Shown here piece after piece: positions 16,860-25,924 of a stretch of DNA of 34,821 nt. Location: contig WSYA01000018.1 of the NCBI GenBank assembly GCA_009773615.1, positions 1-34,821 on the forward strand. The letters are read 5' to 3'. How positions within the stretch are numbered: position 1 is the first letter of the stretch; the number at the start of each line of letters is the position of its first letter. Under the pieces are notes generated by a model. It was not told the DNA's origin. It saw only the letters and a program-made list of their open reading frames with translations, and did no database searches. The position numbers and the translations under genes are program-made. Origin of the DNA: Gallionellaceae bacterium. GTDB lineage: Bacteria; Pseudomonadota; Gammaproteobacteria; Burkholderiales; Gallionellaceae.

Positions 16860-17515
16860 TTTCCCTGTTGGTTACCCCAAAGCAATTTGTGCAGTTGCAC
16901 TTGCAGGCGCACTTGCAGGCCGTCGCGCAATATCCACTCGGCAAGGTCGCGCGCTTCCAGCTGGCCTTGCGCGGGCGAAAACAGCACGACGCATTTTTCT
17001 GTCAGCGGGTGGGCTTGCAGCACTTGCTTCGCCCAGCGGTAATCGCCTTCGTCGCACAGCACGAATTTTATTTCGTCATGCGCGTTGAGGTGTGCCAGGT
17101 TGCCCCACTGGTTCTTGGTCTGTTCGCCCGAAGCCGGCGTCTTGATGTCCAGCACTTTGGCTACGCGCGCATCTACGGCGCTGACATCGAGCGCGCCGCT
17201 GGTCTCCAGCGATACGTTGTATCCGGCATCGCACAGGGCTTTGAGTAAGGCCGTGCAGCCTTTTTGTGCCAGCGGTTCGCCACCGGTGACGCAGACGTAG
17301 AATGTCGGGTGGGTTTTAACGCTTTGCATGATCTCGTCTAGCGTCATGCTGTTGCCGCCGCTAAAGGCGTAGGCGGTGTCGCAGTAAGTGCAGCGCAGCG
17401 GGCAACCGGTCAGGCGGATGAAGGTGGTGGGAACGCCCACGCGTGTGGTTTCCCCCTGCAAAGAATAAAAAATTTCACTGATGCGTAGCGAGATGCCCGC
17501 GCTTGGGGATGACAT
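16856..17515 (-). CDS. queE: 7-carboxy-7-deazaguanine synthase (radical SAM)
   Basis: QueE rearranges 6-carboxytetrahydropterin to 7-carboxy-7-deazaguanine using S-adenosylmethionine and a 4Fe-4S cluster. Its product is the substrate of QueC. The cluster motif CPLRCTYC (CX3CX2C) lies at about 38-45, preceded by [20 protein letters not shown], and VTGGEPL is the glycine-rich SAM-binding motif. The 219 residues match the family. AGGA precedes the ATG. The gene overlaps queC by four bases; QueD is not in the window. Confidence 0.96.
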   Translation of the reverse strand: MSSPSAGISLRISEIFYSLQGETTRVGVPTTFIRLTGCPLRCTYCDTAYAFSGGNSMTLDEIMQSVKTHPTFYVCVTGGEPLAQKGCTALLKALCDAGYNVSLETSGALDVSAVDARVAKVLDIKTPASGEQTKNQWGNLAHLNAHDEIKFVLCDEGDYRWAKQVLQAHPLTEKCVVLFSPAQGQLEARDLAEWILRDGLQVRLQVQLHKLLWGNQQGK

Positions 17516-17527
17516 GGTTTCCTAGAA

Positions 17528-18319
17528 CTATTTAAGCGTGGACAGGTGTTTTTTGGCTTTATTGGCCGCTTCGCTGTTGGGGAATTTTGCTATGACCTGT
17601 TTGAGGGTGAGCTTCGCGGCTTCTTTGTCTTTCAGCAACTCTTGGCAGTCGGCGATGCTGAGTAACGCTTCGGCTATTTTCGGGTGTGTTTCGAATTTGC
17701 TCACCAATATCTGATAGTTCGCCAGACTGGATTTGTAATCTTTCAACACAAAGTAGGCATTGCCCATCCAGTAACGGATGTTGGCTATATGCGCGGACTG
17801 CGGATAGTTGTTGAGAAAATCTTGAAATGCGCTGACGGCATTTTGATAACGCTCGGCCCGGTAGAAACTGAACGCGGCTTCAAGAGCACGATTTTCGGTG
17901 ATAGGGTCGTCGTTTTTGCTTTTCTTTCCGCTTGCTTTATCTGCTGTTGCCACATCCACAGCCTCGAAGCGGCGTAAACGTCCATCAAGGTCGACATACA
18001 GGTCTTTTTGACGTTTCTCGGTATCCTGAAAGCTATGTACGAATTCTTCGTTCTGTCCGCGCAACTTGCGCAATTCCGTGTTCAGCGCCTCAATCGAAGT
18101 CTGTAGGTCGAGCAGGGCAATTGTTTGCTGCTTGAGGGCGTTGGTTTGTTGCTTGTGCGCTGCTTCCAATTTGGAGAGAGATTCTTCAGAGACGGCGAGA
18201 CGCGTTTCCAGTAGCACTATTTTTTTTCGCGCCTCGTCGTCATTGAACAGCCCCGCATAGGCGGGGTGTGCCGTGAGGAGGCACAATGCACCGAACAAGA
18301 AAAGATAAAACCTGGACAT
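17528..18319 (-). CDS. cpoB: Cell division coordinator CpoB (YbgF, Tol-Pal associated)
   Basis: CpoB is a periplasmic protein that links peptidoglycan synthesis at the septum with Tol-Pal-driven outer-membrane constriction. The 263 residues show a signal peptide (FLFGALCLLTAHPAYA) and a coiled-coil trimerisation region from about 30 to 115 (KIVLLETRLAVSEESLSKLEA). A charged linker follows, then TPR repeats in the C-terminal half (AFSFYRAERYQNAVSAFQDFL, IRYWMGNAYFVLKDYKSSL). Position directly behind pal, with two bases between, is the standard one. Confidence 0.94.
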   Translation of the reverse strand: MSRFYLFLFGALCLLTAHPAYAGLFNDDEARKKIVLLETRLAVSEESLSKLEAAHKQQTNALKQQTIALLDLQTSIEALNTELRKLRGQNEEFVHSFQDTEKRQKDLYVDLDGRLRRFEAVDVATADKASGKKSKNDDPITENRALEAAFSFYRAERYQNAVSAFQDFLNNYPQSAHIANIRYWMGNAYFVLKDYKSSLANYQILVSKFETHPKIAEALLSIADCQELLKDKEAAKLTLKQVIAKFPNSEAANKAKKHLSTLK

Positions 18320-18321
18320 GT

Positions 18322-18948
18322 TTATTTATAGTTGATGTCGGTGCGGCGGTTTTTAGCCCAGGACTCTTCATCATGCCCTGTTGCCATTGGTTTTTCTTCG
18401 CCGTAGCTGATGGCTTCGATTTGATCGGCTTGGGCTCCGCTCAGAATCAAAGCTTTTTTCGTGTTGTTCGCGCGGCGCTGACCGAGAGCCAGATTGTATT
18501 CGCTGCTGCCGCGTTCATCCGCATTGCCTTCCGTGCGCACCTTGCGCTCCGCGTGAGCGCTCAGATATTCGCCGTGAGCTTGAATGGTCTGTTTGTCCGC
18601 GTCCTGAATGGCATCCACATCGAATGGGAAGTGCACGCTACGTTTTGCCAATGCGCTGGAGGGGTCGTTGAGTGGGTCGGCTTTGGCCGTAGCCCCGGCC
18701 GCCGATTCGGCTGTTTCGGTTGCTGTGGCATTGGCGGAGGTGGCCGTTTCGGCTGTAGCCGTAGTCTGCGCATTGACTTCAGACGCTGTCGCGCTGCCGA
18801 CGGTCGCATTCTCTACAGCAGGAGTAGCAGGTTTTTCGGCGGTAGCCTCCGGTGCGGGCTTCGCTTTGTCAGCGTGTTTTATCGGTTTGAAATAGGCGCA
18901 AGCAGACAGCAAATTGATCAGAACAATGCTTAATATTAATCTTTTCAT
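18322..18948 (-). CDS. pal: Peptidoglycan-associated lipoprotein Pal, with long acidic-alanine linker
   Basis: Pal is an outer-membrane lipoprotein that binds peptidoglycan and TolB/TolA. The signal ends in the lipobox LLSAC (Cys17). Residues about 25-95 form an Ala/Thr/Glu-rich low-complexity linker that is longer than in most Pal proteins. The OmpA-like domain (about 95-208) has VHFPFDVDAIQ and TEGNADERGSSEYNLALGQRRA, the meso-diaminopimelate-binding region. It ends NRRTDINYK where many relatives have RRVDIVY. AGGAG sits seven bases before the ATG. Total length (208) exceeds the usual 160-180 because of the linker. Confidence 0.95.
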   Translation of the reverse strand: MKRLILSIVLINLLSACAYFKPIKHADKAKPAPEATAEKPATPAVENATVGSATASEVNAQTTATAETATSANATATETAESAAGATAKADPLNDPSSALAKRSVHFPFDVDAIQDADKQTIQAHGEYLSAHAERKVRTEGNADERGSSEYNLALGQRRANNTKKALILSGAQADQIEAISYGEEKPMATGHDEESWAKNRRTDINYK

Positions 18949-18970
18949 GGGGCACTCCTGTTACGAATTA

Positions 18971-20227
18971 TTAATTGATAAACGGGCCCCATGTGGGTTC
19001 CCGAATATCTCCCTGTTGCGGGGTCATCTTCTGTTTCACTCTGCCATCGCTTGAAACGGTGGCCAATATACCACGCCCGTGTACCTCGGTGGCAAACAGA
19101 ACCAGTTTTCCGTTCGGGGCGAAGCTGGGTTTTTTCTCCCATCCGCCGGGCGTCAGTATCTGAATTTGTTTAGTCTCGAAATCTTGCACGGCGATGTAAA
19201 AAGCCCCTCCTTTGAAATGCGCAAAGACGAAACTCTTTCCATCCGGACTGAAGCGCGGCGAGAAGTTATTGCTCCCCTCGAATGTCAGGCGTTCGGCCTC
19301 GCCGCCTTTGATGGACATGCGGTAAATTTGTGCGCTACCACCCCGGTCTGAAGTGAATAACAGATAGCGTCCATCGGGAGAGAAGGTTGGCTCGGTGTCT
19401 ATAGTGGTGCTAAAACTAATGCGGCGCAGATCAGTACCGTCCGCACGCACAAGGTATATCTGGGAGTTGCCGTCGTGGGTTAACACGAGCGCAAGCTGCT
19501 GGCCGTCAGGCGACCAGGCCGGGGCACTGTTGCTCCCCGGAAACGAGGCTAGCAAAATACGCCGCTGGGTCTGCAAGGATTGCGCATACACCATTGCCCG
19601 TCCCTGTTCGAAGCTGACATAGGCCAAGGATTTTCCATCGGGCGACCAAGCGGGCGACATGATCGGCTGATTGAGCGCCAGCAAAGTTTGCTCCCCGAAA
19701 CCGTCGCTATCCGCAATGACCAGGCGGTTGTATTTTCCCTGACGGTTGACGTAGGCGATACGCGTGCTGAATACGCCGGAGCTGCCGGTCAGTTTTGCGT
19801 AGATCGAGTCGGCGATGCGATGGGCGATCGCGCGCACCTGATCTTTTTTTGCGGTGACCGACTGGCCGAGCAAGTCGGTTTTTTTGACGGTGTCCAGCAA
19901 ACGGAAGCGTATTTCGATACGCCCGTCAGGCTGTCTGATAACTTGGCCGATGGTGAGTGCTTCCACCTTCGCCCAGTCGGCAAATTTCACCTCGCTAGTT
20001 TCATGGGGTGTTTTGTCGCTTGGGCTGATCAGTTTAAACAGCCCCGTGCGCACTAAGTCGCTGGCGACGATTTCGCTGATGCGTTGGTCGAGCAATTCTT
20101 CACCTTCGAAAGGCACGATTGCGATAGGAACCTGATGTTCGCCGGCCCCGGTGACTTCGATATCCAGAACCGCGCGCGCGGGAAGGGACAGGCACAACAA
20201 AATAATCAAACTGCTTAGGCGCAGCAT
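18971..20227 (-). CDS. tolB: Tol-Pal system beta-propeller protein TolB
   Basis: TolB is a periplasmic protein that binds Pal and, in energised state, TolA. The 418 residues begin with a signal peptide (LIILLCLSLPARA). The N-terminal alpha/beta domain (about 25-150) has VPIAIVPFEG, followed by a six-bladed propeller marked by repeated PAWSPDG, PTFSPDGRY and PRFSPDGK motifs. AAGGAG precedes the ATG. It ends 22 bp before pal and begins 12 bp after tolA. Normal in length and motifs. Confidence 0.97.
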   Translation of the reverse strand: MLRLSSLIILLCLSLPARAVLDIEVTGAGEHQVPIAIVPFEGEELLDQRISEIVASDLVRTGLFKLISPSDKTPHETSEVKFADWAKVEALTIGQVIRQPDGRIEIRFRLLDTVKKTDLLGQSVTAKKDQVRAIAHRIADSIYAKLTGSSGVFSTRIAYVNRQGKYNRLVIADSDGFGEQTLLALNQPIMSPAWSPDGKSLAYVSFEQGRAMVYAQSLQTQRRILLASFPGSNSAPAWSPDGQQLALVLTHDGNSQIYLVRADGTDLRRISFSTTIDTEPTFSPDGRYLLFTSDRGGSAQIYRMSIKGGEAERLTFEGSNNFSPRFSPDGKSFVFAHFKGGAFYIAVQDFETKQIQILTPGGWEKKPSFAPNGKLVLFATEVHGRGILATVSSDGRVKQKMTPQQGDIREPTWGPFIN

Positions 20228-20239
20228 CGAACTTCTCCT

Positions 20240-20992
20240 TTAAGGCTTAACTGATAACCGCAGTTCGCGGAACATTCTGGCCAGCGCGGCATCTCGCGGC
20301 AAAGGCAAGGGCTGCGCCTTGTAAATGGCGCGTTCTGCCGCGCTGTCGTAGGCGGCGTTGCCGCTACTTTTTAACAGCTTCACATTATCCATTACCGACC
20401 CGTCGGGTAAAACGATGACCATAAATATTGCTTCGGCGTTTTCCGGCACATCGGTCGTATCTGCGATATTGCGCTTGATTTTGCTTTGGATCAGCTCTTT
20501 ATAACGTGCCACCTCGCCCCGGGTGGCGGCATCCATCTCTGCGCGCATTTTATCTTGGAGTTCCTGAATGCGTATATTCTCATGCGCCATCCGCGCCTCT
20601 GTGGCGCGCTGTATTTCCATTTCCCGTTTCTGGGTTTTTTCGTCCTGCTTCGGTGGGGCTTTGGCTGCCGGCTTTTCCTTTTTTATCTTCTCGGCTTTTT
20701 TCTTTTTTTTGTCTTTAAGTTCGATGTCGGCCTTCGGCGGGGCAGCAGGCTCTACGACCTTGGTCGCGACGATTGGTTCAATCTTTGGTAAAGCAGGCTG
20801 CGGGATCGGCTCCGGTAATATCTCGGGAGCGGGTTCGGGTAGGCGATCCCACATTTCGACCTGCATGCTTTGGGGTGTTTTTACGTTCCAGTTAACACCG
20901 AAGTAGAGCAGAGAGAAGAAAACAGTATGCACGACCAGCGCCAGTGCGCCGGCAGAAATTTTATGGGGTTCGTAATAAGCCAGCGCACTCAT
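20240..20992 (-). CDS. tolA: Tol-Pal system protein TolA (short)
   Basis: TolA is an inner-membrane-anchored rod that transmits proton-motive force from TolQR to TolB/Pal. Its single N-terminal helix (ALALVVHTVFFSLLYFGV, about 16-34) is followed by a Pro-rich stretch, a Lys/Glu-rich helical domain (about 90-160) and a globular TonB-like C-terminal domain (about 160-250) with VIVLPDGSVMDNVKLLKSSG. At 250 residues the helical rod is much shorter than the 420-residue E. coli protein, but short TolAs are frequent in this class. It starts three bases after tolR. Confidence 0.93.
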   Translation of the reverse strand: MSALAYYEPHKISAGALALVVHTVFFSLLYFGVNWNVKTPQSMQVEMWDRLPEPAPEILPEPIPQPALPKIEPIVATKVVEPAAPPKADIELKDKKKKKAEKIKKEKPAAKAPPKQDEKTQKREMEIQRATEARMAHENIRIQELQDKMRAEMDAATRGEVARYKELIQSKIKRNIADTTDVPENAEAIFMVIVLPDGSVMDNVKLLKSSGNAAYDSAAERAIYKAQPLPLPRDAALARMFRELRLSVKP

Positions 20993-20994
20993 GT

Positions 20995-21411
20995 CTAGCG
21001 GGATTTGGTGAACAGTCCGACCTTCTTGATTTGCTGCTGCTGCAACATATCCATGACGTTGATCACCTCTTCATAGCGCACGTTTTTGTCAGCCGAGATG
21101 ACCACGGGTTGATCCGCATTCTTGGCTTGTTTCTCTTTCAATAAAGCGGTCAACTCGTCACGCGAGATGGGAAACTCCCGCCCGCCTTGGCTATGATCGC
21201 GCAAAGCCAGTGTGGTGTCTTTTTTGATGAGCACTTCGATCGGCGCAATAGGCGGGGCAGACGACTTGCCCACGCTGGGCAGGTCGATCTGTCCTGTATT
21301 CATCATCGGCGCGGTGATCATGAAGATCACCAGCAATACCAGCATCACGTCGATATACGGCACGACGTTGATTTGGCTCATCGGTTGATGTTTGCTGCGA
21401 TGGCTGCTCAT
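20995..21411 (-). CDS. tolR: Tol-Pal system protein TolR (ExbD family)
   Basis: TolR is the peptidoglycan-binding partner of the TolQ proton channel. The 138 residues have one N-terminal membrane helix (about 17-36) with the essential aspartate in YIDVMLVLLVIFMI, and a periplasmic ExbD-type domain ending NVMDMLQQQQIKKVGL. Length is normal. Its ATG overlaps the tolQ stop by four bases. Confidence 0.96.
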   Translation of the reverse strand: MSSHRSKHQPMSQINVVPYIDVMLVLLVIFMITAPMMNTGQIDLPSVGKSSAPPIAPIEVLIKKDTTLALRDHSQGGREFPISRDELTALLKEKQAKNADQPVVISADKNVRYEEVINVMDMLQQQQIKKVGLFTKSR

Positions 21412-22082
21412 GGCTGCCTCTGTAGGACGTTGGAGAATTCTTCCATGAAACTCTCGAAGCGTGAAGATAAACGGCCTACATCATGGGCGTAGCGGTTATA
21501 CGCCACCACCGCCGGAATGGCCGCGAACAAGCCCATCGCTGTGGCGACCAAGGCTTCGGCGATGCCGGGTGCGACGTGCGCCAGCGTGGCTTGCCCCACA
21601 TTCGACAAACCCCGGAACGCATTCATGATGCCCCACACCGTGCCGAATAATCCGACATAGGGACTGACCGAGCCTGCGGTCGCCAGAAACGACAAATGCG
21701 ATTCGAGATTGTCCATCTCGCGCTGGTAAGTGGCGCGCATGGCGCGGCGCGCACCGTCCATCACCGCATTGTTGTCCACGTTGCTTTTCTTTTTAAGTTT
21801 TGCATATTCGCTGAGTCCCGCGCTGAAGATGCGCTCCATGCTGCCGGCATTCGTTCCCGCTTTTTGCGTCTTCTGGTAAAGCTGATTGAGGTCGGAATTC
21901 GCCCAGAACGCATCTTCGAAGGCCTCGCTCTGTTTGATGGCGCGCCGCACGGTGAACATCTTGAGAAAGATATACCACCAGGACATCAGGGATACGAGCA
22001 GCAGCAAGCCCATTACCAGTTGCACCAGAATACTGGCATTCTGGATCAAACGAATAAACGACAAATCCTGAATCACATCCAT
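21408..22082 (-). CDS. tolQ: Tol-Pal system protein TolQ (MotA/TolQ/ExbB family)
   Basis: TolQ forms the pentameric proton channel that powers Tol-Pal. The 224 residues hold three membrane helices: LVMGLLLLVSLMSWWYIFL (about 22-40), the pore helix around SVSPYVGLFGTVWGIM (about 135-155) and EALVATAMGLFAAIPAVVAYN (about 170-190). A long cytoplasmic loop lies between helices 1 and 2. It starts four bases downstream of ybgC and overlaps tolR, so the stoichiometric complex is made from one message. Confidence 0.97.
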   Translation of the reverse strand: MDVIQDLSFIRLIQNASILVQLVMGLLLLVSLMSWWYIFLKMFTVRRAIKQSEAFEDAFWANSDLNQLYQKTQKAGTNAGSMERIFSAGLSEYAKLKKKSNVDNNAVMDGARRAMRATYQREMDNLESHLSFLATAGSVSPYVGLFGTVWGIMNAFRGLSNVGQATLAHVAPGIAEALVATAMGLFAAIPAVVAYNRYAHDVGRLSSRFESFMEEFSNVLQRQP

Positions 22083-22086
22083 TTTT

Positions 22087-22494
22087 TCAGCTCCATTGTT
22101 TGCGCAACACGTCGGGCACGCTCACCGGTTTAAAAGTATCTGCCGTCACACACACTAGATGCACCTCGCCTTCGGTCATGAGCTCTTCGCCGCGCGACAC
22201 AGTTTGCAACAGCGTGACGCGGCTGCGTCCGAGCTCTTTGACCAGTGCCGTCACGCTCAGCAGATCGTCCAGCAGGGCAGGTTTCAGATAATCCACTTTC
22301 ATCGAGCGCACCACGAACATCACGCCCAATTCTTTCATCATGGCCGCATTGCTGTAGCCGAACGTGCGCAGCCATTCAGTGCGCGCGCGCTCCATGAAGT
22401 TCACATAATTGGCGTGGTACACCACGCCGCCCGCATCGGTGTCTTGGAAATACACGCGCACGGGAAAGGAAAATATCTTGTGCTGCTTACTCAT
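22087..22494 (-). CDS. ybgC: Tol-Pal associated acyl-CoA thioesterase YbgC
   Basis: YbgC is a hot-dog-fold thioesterase that acts on short acyl-CoA or acyl-ACP and associates with phospholipid synthesis enzymes. It is the usual first gene of tol clusters. The 135 residues include [33 protein letters not shown] sequence with the catalytic Asp of [13 protein letters not shown] near residue 18, the 4-hydroxybenzoyl-CoA thioesterase signature. The start overlaps the 3' end of ruvB by eight bases, linking the tol genes to the ruv genes in one transcript. Confidence 0.95.
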   Translation of the reverse strand: MSKQHKIFSFPVRVYFQDTDAGGVVYHANYVNFMERARTEWLRTFGYSNAAMMKELGVMFVVRSMKVDYLKPALLDDLLSVTALVKELGRSRVTLLQTVSRGEELMTEGEVHLVCVTADTFKPVSVPDVLRKQWS

Positions 22495-23542
22495 CCCACA
22501 ACTCCTTGTTGTGCACGTTGCGCGGTTGTGCCAAACCGAAATGCTGATAGGCGTTGGCGGTGGCGATGCGTCCGCGCGGGGTGCGGTGCAGGTAGCCTTG
22601 CTGGATCAGATAGGGTTCCAGCACGTCTTCGATGGTGTCACGCTCTTCGCCGATGGCTGCGGCAAGGTTGTCTACTCCAACAGGCCCGCCGCCGAATTTC
22701 TCGATCACGGCGAGCAGCAGTTTTCTGTCCATCAGATCCAGTCCCTGCGCATCCACATCCAGCATGATGAGCGCGGCATCCGCCACTTCGCGCGTGGCAC
22801 GGCCGTCGGCGCGCACATCGGCATAGTCGCGCACGCGGCGCAGCAGGCGGTTGGAGATGCGCGGCGTGCCGCGTGAACGCTTGGCGATTTCCAGCGCGCC
22901 ATCGGGCGAGATGGGCAGCTCCAGCAATCCGGCCGAGCGGGTGACAATGCGCTGCAATTCGTCCGGCGTATAAAACTCCAGCCGCGCCACGATGCCGAAA
23001 CGGTCGCGCAGCGGATTGGTCAGCATGCCCGCGCGCGTCGTGGCGCCCACCAGCGTGAACGGTGGTAAATCGAGCTTCACCGAACGCGCCGACGGGCCTT
23101 CGCCGATCATGATGTCGATCTGGTAATCCTCCAGCGCGGGATAAAGAATTTCTTCCACCACGGGCGAGAGGCGATGGATCTCGTCGATGAACAACACATC
23201 GTTGGATTCGAGGTTGGTGAGCAAGGCCGCGAGGTCGCCCGCGCGTTCCAGCACCGGCCCCGAAGTTTGACGCAGATTCACGCCCATCTCGCGCGCGATG
23301 ATGTGAGCCAAAGTGGTCTTGCCCAAACCCGGCGGGCCGAACAGCAGCACGTGGTCGAGCGGCTCTTTGCGTTTGCGCGCGGCCTCGATGAATATCTCCA
23401 ACTGCCCGCGTATCTTTTCCTGCCCGACATATTCGTCCAGCAGCTTGGGGCGCAGCGCGCGCTCCAAGGCTTCCTCTTGCGGAGATGCGGGGGCGGCGGA
23501 AATGACGCGAGGTGCGGCGGAAAGGTCGTCGTTTTGGATCAT
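22487..23542 (-). CDS. ruvB: Holliday junction branch-migration helicase RuvB
   Basis: RuvB is the hexameric AAA+ motor that moves Holliday junctions held by RuvA. The 351 residues have an N-terminal RuvB signature ([19 protein letters not shown]), Walker [13 protein letters not shown] (about 68-79), Walker [10 protein letters not shown], sensor 1 GATTRAG and the arginine finger in PLRDRFG. The C-terminal winged-helix DNA-binding domain ends [16 protein letters not shown]. Normal length. It overlaps ruvA by four bases upstream and ybgC by eight downstream. Confidence 0.98.
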   Translation of the reverse strand: MIQNDDLSAAPRVISAAPASPQEEALERALRPKLLDEYVGQEKIRGQLEIFIEAARKRKEPLDHVLLFGPPGLGKTTLAHIIAREMGVNLRQTSGPVLERAGDLAALLTNLESNDVLFIDEIHRLSPVVEEILYPALEDYQIDIMIGEGPSARSVKLDLPPFTLVGATTRAGMLTNPLRDRFGIVARLEFYTPDELQRIVTRSAGLLELPISPDGALEIAKRSRGTPRISNRLLRRVRDYADVRADGRATREVADAALIMLDVDAQGLDLMDRKLLLAVIEKFGGGPVGVDNLAAAIGEERDTIEDVLEPYLIQQGYLHRTPRGRIATANAYQHFGLAQPRNVHNKELWDE

Positions 23543-24120
23543 GCTTTGGATAATAACTTAAGTGCCTGACGGATGCCGTCAGAGACGCCGACTTCTTTGG
23601 GTAACTGCTTGGCTGCCCAGTCCGCTTCTTTTTCGTTGTAGCCCAGTGCCAGCAGGGCATTGCTGATGTCGTTGTTCGCGGATGTTGCGGCAGCGCCCGA
23701 TGCGGCGCTTGCGCCTGTTATTGCGAACTTGCCTTGCAGTTCCAGCAACAAGCGTTCGGCGGTCTTCTTGCCCACGCCGGGAATTTTGGTGAGGCGTCCG
23801 ACTTCTTTATTGGCGACTGCTGCAGCGAGGTCGCCCAAGCTCAGGCCGGATAACACCGACAATGCGAGTTTGGGGCCGACGCCGCTGATCTTGAGCAGTT
23901 GGCGAAACGCCAAACGTTCTTCGTGCGTGGCGAAACCGTAGAGCAGTTGTGCGTCTTCGCGCACCACGAAGTGCGTGTGTAGTACGACTTTTTCTTTCAG
24001 CGCGGGCAGGTTGTAGAACGTGCTCATCGGTACGTCCAGTTCGTAGCCGACGCCCTGTACGTCCAGCAAAATCTGCGGCGGATTTTTTTCCAGCAGGATG
24101 CCGCTCAGTCTTCCAATCAT
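23539..24120 (-). CDS. ruvA: Holliday junction DNA-binding protein RuvA
   Basis: RuvA tetramers bind four-way junctions and load RuvB. The 193 residues contain an N-terminal OB fold ([21 protein letters not shown]). Two helix-hairpin-helix motifs follow: [18 protein letters not shown] (about 76-93) and [19 protein letters not shown] (about 110-128). After a flexible Ala/Ser-rich linker comes the small C-terminal RuvB-binding domain ([19 protein letters not shown]). Directly adjacent to ruvC. Confidence 0.98.
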   Translation of the reverse strand: MIGRLSGILLEKNPPQILLDVQGVGYELDVPMSTFYNLPALKEKVVLHTHFVVREDAQLLYGFATHEERLAFRQLLKISGVGPKLALSVLSGLSLGDLAAAVANKEVGRLTKIPGVGKKTAERLLLELQGKFAITGASAASGAAATSANNDISNALLALGYNEKEADWAAKQLPKEVGVSDGIRQALKLLSKA

Positions 24121-24639
24121 TTAAACCAACCTTCCATTTTGAACCCGAAAACCTTGTGTCGCCAATCCTCCCAAGCCCATGCCGCCGTGCGCGTGGCAGA
24201 TGGCGCAGGCCAACGCATCCGCCGCATCCGGACTGGGCGTGCCGGATAATTTCAACAAACGTTTAACCATTTCCTGTACTTGTTCTTTGTCGGCATGACC
24301 GTTGCCGACCACGGCCTGCTTCACTTGCAGCGCGGTGTATTCCCCCACGGGAAGGTTGGCCAGCACCGCCGCGCAAATGGCCGCGCCGCGCGCTTGTCCG
24401 AGCAACAAGGTGGATTGCGGGTTCACGTTCACGAAAACTTTTTCTACCGCCACTTGTTGCGGCTGGTGGAGGGCGATCACTTCAGTCAATGAATTCAGAA
24501 TAACTTTCAAGCGTTCCGGCAATTCGCCATCGGGCGTCTTGATGCAGCCGCTGGCGACGTAGTGCAAGTGCTGCCCCTCTTTGTCGAGCACGCCGAACCC
24601 GGTGATGCGCAGGCCGGGGTCGATGCCGAGGATGCGCAT
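24121..24639 (-). CDS. ruvC: Crossover junction endodeoxyribonuclease RuvC
   Basis: RuvC is the dimeric resolvase that cuts Holliday junctions. The 172 residues keep the four catalytic acids of the RNase H-like fold: Asp7 in [13 protein letters not shown], Glu68 in VAVEKVFVN, and two Asp in [14 protein letters not shown] near 139-142. Length is normal. The ATG shares one base with the yebC stop (TAATG), and GAGGAG at the end of yebC serves as its ribosome binding site, so translation is coupled. Confidence 0.98.
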   Translation of the reverse strand: MRILGIDPGLRITGFGVLDKEGQHLHYVASGCIKTPDGELPERLKVILNSLTEVIALHQPQQVAVEKVFVNVNPQSTLLLGQARGAAICAAVLANLPVGEYTALQVKQAVVGNGHADKEQVQEMVKRLLKLSGTPSPDAADALACAICHAHGGMGLGGLATQGFRVQNGRLV

Positions 24640-25364
24640 TACTCCTCGATCACCGCAGTGGTATAGACCTCTTGCACATCATCGCAGTCTTCTAGAGCAT
24701 CAAGCAGTTTCTGCATGCGCACGGCGTCGTCGCCTGTGAACACGACTTCGCTGTCCGCTTTCATGGTGACTTCAGCTATTTCAGGTTTGAAGCCTGAGGC
24801 TTCCAGACGCTGTTTCACTTCGATGAAATCGTAAGGGCCTGTGATGACTTCGATGCTGCCATCGTCGTTGCTGATGATGTCCTCGGCACCCGCATCCAAG
24901 GCTACTTCCATGAGCGAATCTTCGTCCGTGCCGGGTGCGAAGATCATCTGCCCGCAGTGTTTGAACATGAAGGCGACCGAACCGTCAGTGCCGAGATTGC
25001 CGCCGTATTTGGTGAAGGCGTGGCGTACGTCGGCCACGGTGCGCGTCTTGTTGTCGGTCATGCAGTCGACCATGACGGCTGCGCCGTTGATGCCGTAACC
25101 TTCGTAGCGCAGTTCCTGATATTCCACGCCATCCAGCTCACCCGAGCCGCGTTTGATCGCGCGCTCGACATTGTCCTTGGGCATGTTTTGTTCATAGGCT
25201 TTCTCCATCGCCAGACGCAGACGGGGATTGCCGGCAGAGTCGCCGCCGCCCAAGCGGGCTGCCACGGTGATTTCTTTGATCAGACGGGTAAACATCTTGC
25301 CGCGCTTGGCGTCCTGCTTACCTTTTCGATGTTGGATATTTGCCCACTTGCTATGACCTGCCAT
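24639..25364 (-). CDS. yebC: YebC/TACO1-family protein (transcription or translation regulator)
   Basis: This 241-residue cytoplasmic protein has the invariant N-terminus [20 protein letters not shown] and the three-domain YebC layout. Family members are described as transcriptional regulators of ruvC-type genes or as factors helping ribosomes at proline-rich stretches. It is the first gene of the 13-gene minus-strand block. GGAGA precedes the ATG. A weak promoter may lie upstream: on the minus strand TTGGGT (25452-25457), a 17-bp spacer and TACCAT (25429-25434). Confidence 0.95.
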   Translation of the reverse strand: MAGHSKWANIQHRKGKQDAKRGKMFTRLIKEITVAARLGGGDSAGNPRLRLAMEKAYEQNMPKDNVERAIKRGSGELDGVEYQELRYEGYGINGAAVMVDCMTDNKTRTVADVRHAFTKYGGNLGTDGSVAFMFKHCGQMIFAPGTDEDSLMEVALDAGAEDIISNDDGSIEVITGPYDFIEVKQRLEASGFKPEIAEVTMKADSEVVFTGDDAVRMQKLLDALEDCDDVQEVYTTAVIEE

Positions 25365-25513
25365 GTTGCTCTCCGTTATCGTGCATGCCTGTATTTGTGA
25401 CGGGTTTCATGCTATTAAAACAGGCGCGATGGTATCATTTTAGGGCACGTAACCCAAGGATGCCTTGCGCTATAATGCGTGCAAGATTTTATTAACCGCA
25501 GAGGGGAAGCATC

Positions 25514-25825
25514 ATGAAAGTTCATCATCTGGTAGCACTGTCCGTAGCACTGTTGTTCGCTGGAAACGCACTTGCCGACGAGGCGCTGTTGAAAAAGAGC
25601 AACTGCACAACCTGCCATAACATGGAAAAAAAGACGGTAGGCCCGTCGCTGAAAGCAATCGCTGCGAAATACAGCGGTGATGCTACAGCTCAAGCCAAAC
25701 TGGAAGCCAAAGTACGCAGCGGCGGCAAAGGTTCGTTCGGCACCATGGATATGCCGAAGACAGGCCCCAACGTTAGCGATGCCGACATCAAGGCGATGGT
25801 GAGCTGGATACTGGCGATCAAGTAA
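25514..25825 (+). CDS. Periplasmic class I cytochrome c (c551/c552 type)
   Basis: This 103-residue precursor has a signal peptide (LVALSVALLFAGNALA) giving a mature protein of about 82 residues. The haem site CTTCH is at 31-35, GPSLKAIA follows, and Met80 in GTMDMPKTGPNV is the likely sixth ligand. It ends with a helix IKAMVSWILAIK. This is the c551/c552 fold of small electron shuttles between bc1-type complexes and terminal oxidases or reductases. An AGGGGA site precedes the ATG, and a TATAAT at 25471-25476 suggests a promoter, though I see no clear -35. It is monocistronic with a strong terminator. Confidence 0.94.
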   Translation: MKVHHLVALSVALLFAGNALADEALLKKSNCTTCHNMEKKTVGPSLKAIAAKYSGDATAQAKLEAKVRSGGKGSFGTMDMPKTGPNVSDADIKAMVSWILAIK

Positions 25826-25844
25826 TCGCGGCCGCGGAATAAAA

Positions 25845-25876
25845 ACGGGCCAGCATAAAAGCTGGCCCGTTTTTTT
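25845..25876 (+). terminator. Strong bidirectional intrinsic terminator
   Basis: ACGGGCCAGC (25845-25854) and GCTGGCCCGT (25861-25870) form a perfect 10-bp stem with loop ATAAAA, followed by a T-run to 25876. A-rich sequence on the other side makes it work also for the convergent EF-hand gene. Confidence 0.92.
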
Positions 25877-25924
25877 ATGGCTTGAATATTTCCGGCTCGG
25901 AATTCAAGCCGGTTTGCGCGCGGA

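Noticed and set aside
22638..23660. 340-codon minus-strand frame overlapping ruvB and ruvA.
   Set aside because: Alternative frame of ruvB with Arg/Ala-rich nonsense composition; the true RuvB frame carries all motifs.
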